NCBI RefSeq assembly: GCF_000735195.1
Contig: NZ_JPIM01000026.1
Coordinates: 1 to 45,890, forward strand
Origin: Chloroflexus sp. MS-G
Lineage (GTDB): Bacteria > Chloroflexota > Chloroflexia > Chloroflexales > Chloroflexaceae
DNA length: 45,890 bases
Direction: 5' to 3'
The notes below the pieces were generated by a model. That model saw only the letters and a list, made by a program, of their open reading frames with translations, ran no database searches and was not told the DNA's origin. Within the stretch, counting starts at the first letter, position 1, and the number at the start of each line of letters is the position of its first letter. The translations under genes were made by a program, and so were the position numbers. Below are positions 44,403-45,890 of this stretch, piece after piece.

Positions 44403-44445
44403 GATGGTGCACTGATGCGCCATCCGATGGGTTTACAGCGCGCAC
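44403..44445 (+). repeat. 43-bp imperfect direct repeat, copy B
   Basis: Same length as copy A and 87 bases downstream, with the blocks GATGGTG, CTGATGC, CGATGGGTTT and GCGCAC in the same order. Confidence 0.6.
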
Positions 44446-44598
44446 CTAGGTAATTGTGTGCGTGGCGTGGGTCAGGCCCCATGATCGTAGTCGCAGCGAA
44501 CGGTGTTGTAGAGACGGACGAAGTGAAACAAGTACGGTCTGTCTTTTCGGTTTTGTTTTCTCAGTAGATAAAGCCGAGTTGAAATACAGTAAAGCAAG

Positions 44599-45612
44599 TT
44601 AAACGTGCTTAAAGAATCCAGCACTGGCCGCAAGCGCAATGGCTCGCCGTGGATCAACGATGCGAGGACCATGGGGATTAAAGCGTAACAATACCGATTC
44701 TTCGGCATGTAGCTCCAATTCACGTTCACCATCAAAAGCCAATACTGTGGGCCGCTCACGACATACTGTCACTCCTGCATCAGGAGGTAATATCTGATAT
44801 GCAGAGACATAAACTGTCTGCATTAAACCCGGCGCAACTGGCGCCCGTACCGGTGTACCGTCGGCAGCAAGGCGCAGGTAAAGACCATGACCCGGCGGAT
44901 AGTCACCGGCCAGAAAATGCGCACCGATTGATGACAAACCAATATTACCCGGCTCAGCGCGAGTCAGAACCAGATCAGTGATCCGCGAACTGTCCCAAAT
45001 AGCTCGCGCTGCAACGAACCGTTCATCATAGACAGCAGCATCAACCAGGGCTATATCATCGGGTGGAGTTCCGTCAATTTGCTCACCTGTCCGTTGTTCA
45101 GACAAGCGGTAGACATCGATGCGTGGCGCTCGAATGATTGCATCATTAGCGCGTCCACACGCTACGATGCCGGCGGCAAGACCGGCAGTAGTCGCTTCAA
45201 TCATCAACGGAAACACATTATTTGTTCCGGTTGAAATAGGCATCAATGGTACATCACCACAAGCCTTAGCCACCAAGCGATTGGTCCCATCCCCGCCAAG
45301 TGTGACAATGCACCCTACACGATGTTCAGCCATATAGCGCGCAGCGCGTAGCGTATCGTCAGGGGTAAACCAGGCCGGCATATCAAGTAACGTCGCTTCA
45401 ATTGTCAACGGCAGATTATCAAGCGCTTTCAGACCAATCCCAAAACGATCAGGCATTATCCAAACCCGCTGCACTCCTACAGCTTCGAGACCTAAGAGCA
45501 CCCGCCTGACAATACTTACCTTTTCTTCATTATCAAACACAGAACCATGCGCCACCAACCGACGAATGTCTTTACCAGAGGCCGGATTCGCGATGATACC
45601 AACAGTAACCAT
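44599..45612 (-). CDS. ATP-NAD kinase / AcoX-like protein
   Basis: This 337-residue protein has the NAD-kinase/diacylglycerol-kinase fold. The N-terminal TVGIIANPASGKDIRRLV and the GGDGTNRLV motif (about 103-111) mark the nucleotide-binding site, with PISTGTNNVFP following. This arrangement matches AcoX, an uncharacterised protein of acetoin catabolic operons, better than true NAD kinase. No acetoin dehydrogenase genes are present here. ATG 45612 begins at the conserved N-terminus, though no ribosome site is visible and a hairpin lies just upstream. In-frame upstream ATGs (45621, 45648) cannot be excluded. Confidence 0.78.
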   Translation of the reverse strand: MVTVGIIANPASGKDIRRLVAHGSVFDNEEKVSIVRRVLLGLEAVGVQRVWIMPDRFGIGLKALDNLPLTIEATLLDMPAWFTPDDTLRAARYMAEHRVGCIVTLGGDGTNRLVAKACGDVPLMPISTGTNNVFPLMIEATTAGLAAGIVACGRANDAIIRAPRIDVYRLSEQRTGEQIDGTPPDDIALVDAAVYDERFVAARAIWDSSRITDLVLTRAEPGNIGLSSIGAHFLAGDYPPGHGLYLRLAADGTPVRAPVAPGLMQTVYVSAYQILPPDAGVTVCRERPTVLAFDGERELELHAEESVLLRFNPHGPRIVDPRRAIALAASAGFFKHV

Positions 45613-45621
45613 AGAATACAT

Positions 45622-45642
45622 CGCGGGGCTAGGCGCCCCGCG
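45622..45642. repeat. Hairpin at the 5' end of the AcoX-like gene
   Basis: Perfect 8-bp arms CGCGGGGC and GCCCCGCG surround five bases. It lies 10 bases upstream of the assigned ATG and would be in the leader, or in the coding region if ATG 45648 is used. Confidence 0.6.
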
Positions 45643-45737
45643 CTCCATTACACAATTATTAAGAGCGTGTCTGAAAGGTACCCCTATTACCTGGCAGCAT
45701 CGTCCCCCAACCCACGCATACACGCGAGCAGATAACT

Positions 45738-45872
45738 CCCTGATGAGCTATTGTCTGACTACACTCATCAGGGCATGGCTTCGCAGATCGTGGCGGGTAG
45801 ACCCGATCTTGCCCATGTCTCCTTCCTCTTCCCTGGTGGAAGGAGATGAAGCAAAATGCCCTTCGAGAAGGG
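45738..45872. repeat. Series of four dyads at the right edge
   Basis: In order: CCCTGATGAG / CTCATCAGGG (45738-45747, 45764-45773), AGATCG / CGATCT (45785-45790, 45804-45809), a CCTTCC / GGAAGG pair near 45820-45846, and CCCTTC-GA-GAAGGG (45859-45872). No coding region is visible. Confidence 0.55.
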
Positions 45873-45890
45873 AATATTCAGGTACAAGCT

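Larger units (their letters stand above)
44226..44598. other. Intergenic region with direct repeats
   Basis: No gene is supported. It holds the 43-bp imperfect direct repeats at 44316 and 44403 and, at about 44368-44391, a degenerate GGGCC-AG-AGGCC element followed by CTCAGG, related to the 25-bp repeat at 29197. Confidence 0.45.

Noticed and set aside
44316..44445. Possible CRISPR array from the 43-bp repeats
   Set aside because: Only two imperfect units, spacing of 44 bases filled by another dispersed repeat, and no cas genes.
44173..44445. 90-codon minus-strand frame over the 43-bp repeats
   Set aside because: Its apparent internal peptide repeat simply reflects the DNA repeats, and no start signals are present.

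Overview
The window reads as chromosomal DNA of a filamentous anoxygenic phototroph of the Chloroflexota, most likely Chloroflexus or a close relative. This is inferred from protein style, moderate GC, many short GC-rich dyad repeats between genes, a LytR/MurJ/VanW-type envelope gene set and a glmS ribozyme. No rRNA, phage, CRISPR array, complete insertion sequence or obvious defence island was seen. Most of the window is core or housekeeping genome, and the less ordinary signals lie in gene organisation and non-coding structure.

Layout. 1-1050: lexA with a clear sigma70-type promoter, a dyad over the -35 box and a strong terminator. 1462-5870 (minus): a three-gene operon of a large exported or membrane protein, an ABC ATPase and an ABC-2 permease. 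6223-7349: a 44-residue membrane microprotein divergent from the biotin ligase gene birA. 7573-10260: an LCP-family wall-polymer ligase followed by lipid II flippase murJ. 10320-14063: a nucleoside hydrolase (minus), then a small DEDD-type exonuclease-fold protein and a PASTA-domain Ser/Thr kinase. 14137-17309 (minus): a small hypothetical gene, an orphan LolD-type ATPase, ilvE and rdgB. 17565-18362: a pair of DUF4491-type membrane proteins, followed by a repeat-built spacer resembling a miniature element. 18750-19487 (minus): an orphan response regulator that lacks its phospho-acceptor aspartate.

19778-22749: radA, a PIN-TRAM membrane nuclease and dtd, apparently one operon from an extended -10 promoter only six bases before the radA ATG, so radA is probably leaderless. 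22860-26526: an RsbT-like kinase, an RsbX-like phosphatase and a large GAF/PAS histidine kinase, also with a promoter almost touching the first ATG. 26718-29074: two tandem class I glutamine-amidotransferase-like hydrolases and glutamate racemase murI. 29315-34098 (minus): a VanW-family envelope protein and a hybrid sensor kinase.

34514-37411: a DsbB-type thiol oxidoreductase, then a long leader carrying a glmS ribozyme in front of glmS. 37954-39635 (minus): a DUF4129 membrane protein and the cysteine-free form of ribosomal protein L33. 40032-42813: tRNA-Arg(TCG), hmgA and fahA (homogentisate degradation). hmgA has no visible promoter of its own between it and the tRNA. 43026-45612 (minus): an M20 peptidase and an AcoX/NAD-kinase-like protein.

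Functional themes are envelope construction (LCP, MurJ, VanW-like, GlmS, MurI, PASTA kinase), signal transduction (partner-switching module, two histidine kinases, atypical regulator), genome and nucleotide hygiene (LexA, RadA, RdgB, Dtd), and aromatic amino-acid breakdown. Intergenic spacers hold at least three families of short palindromic repeats.
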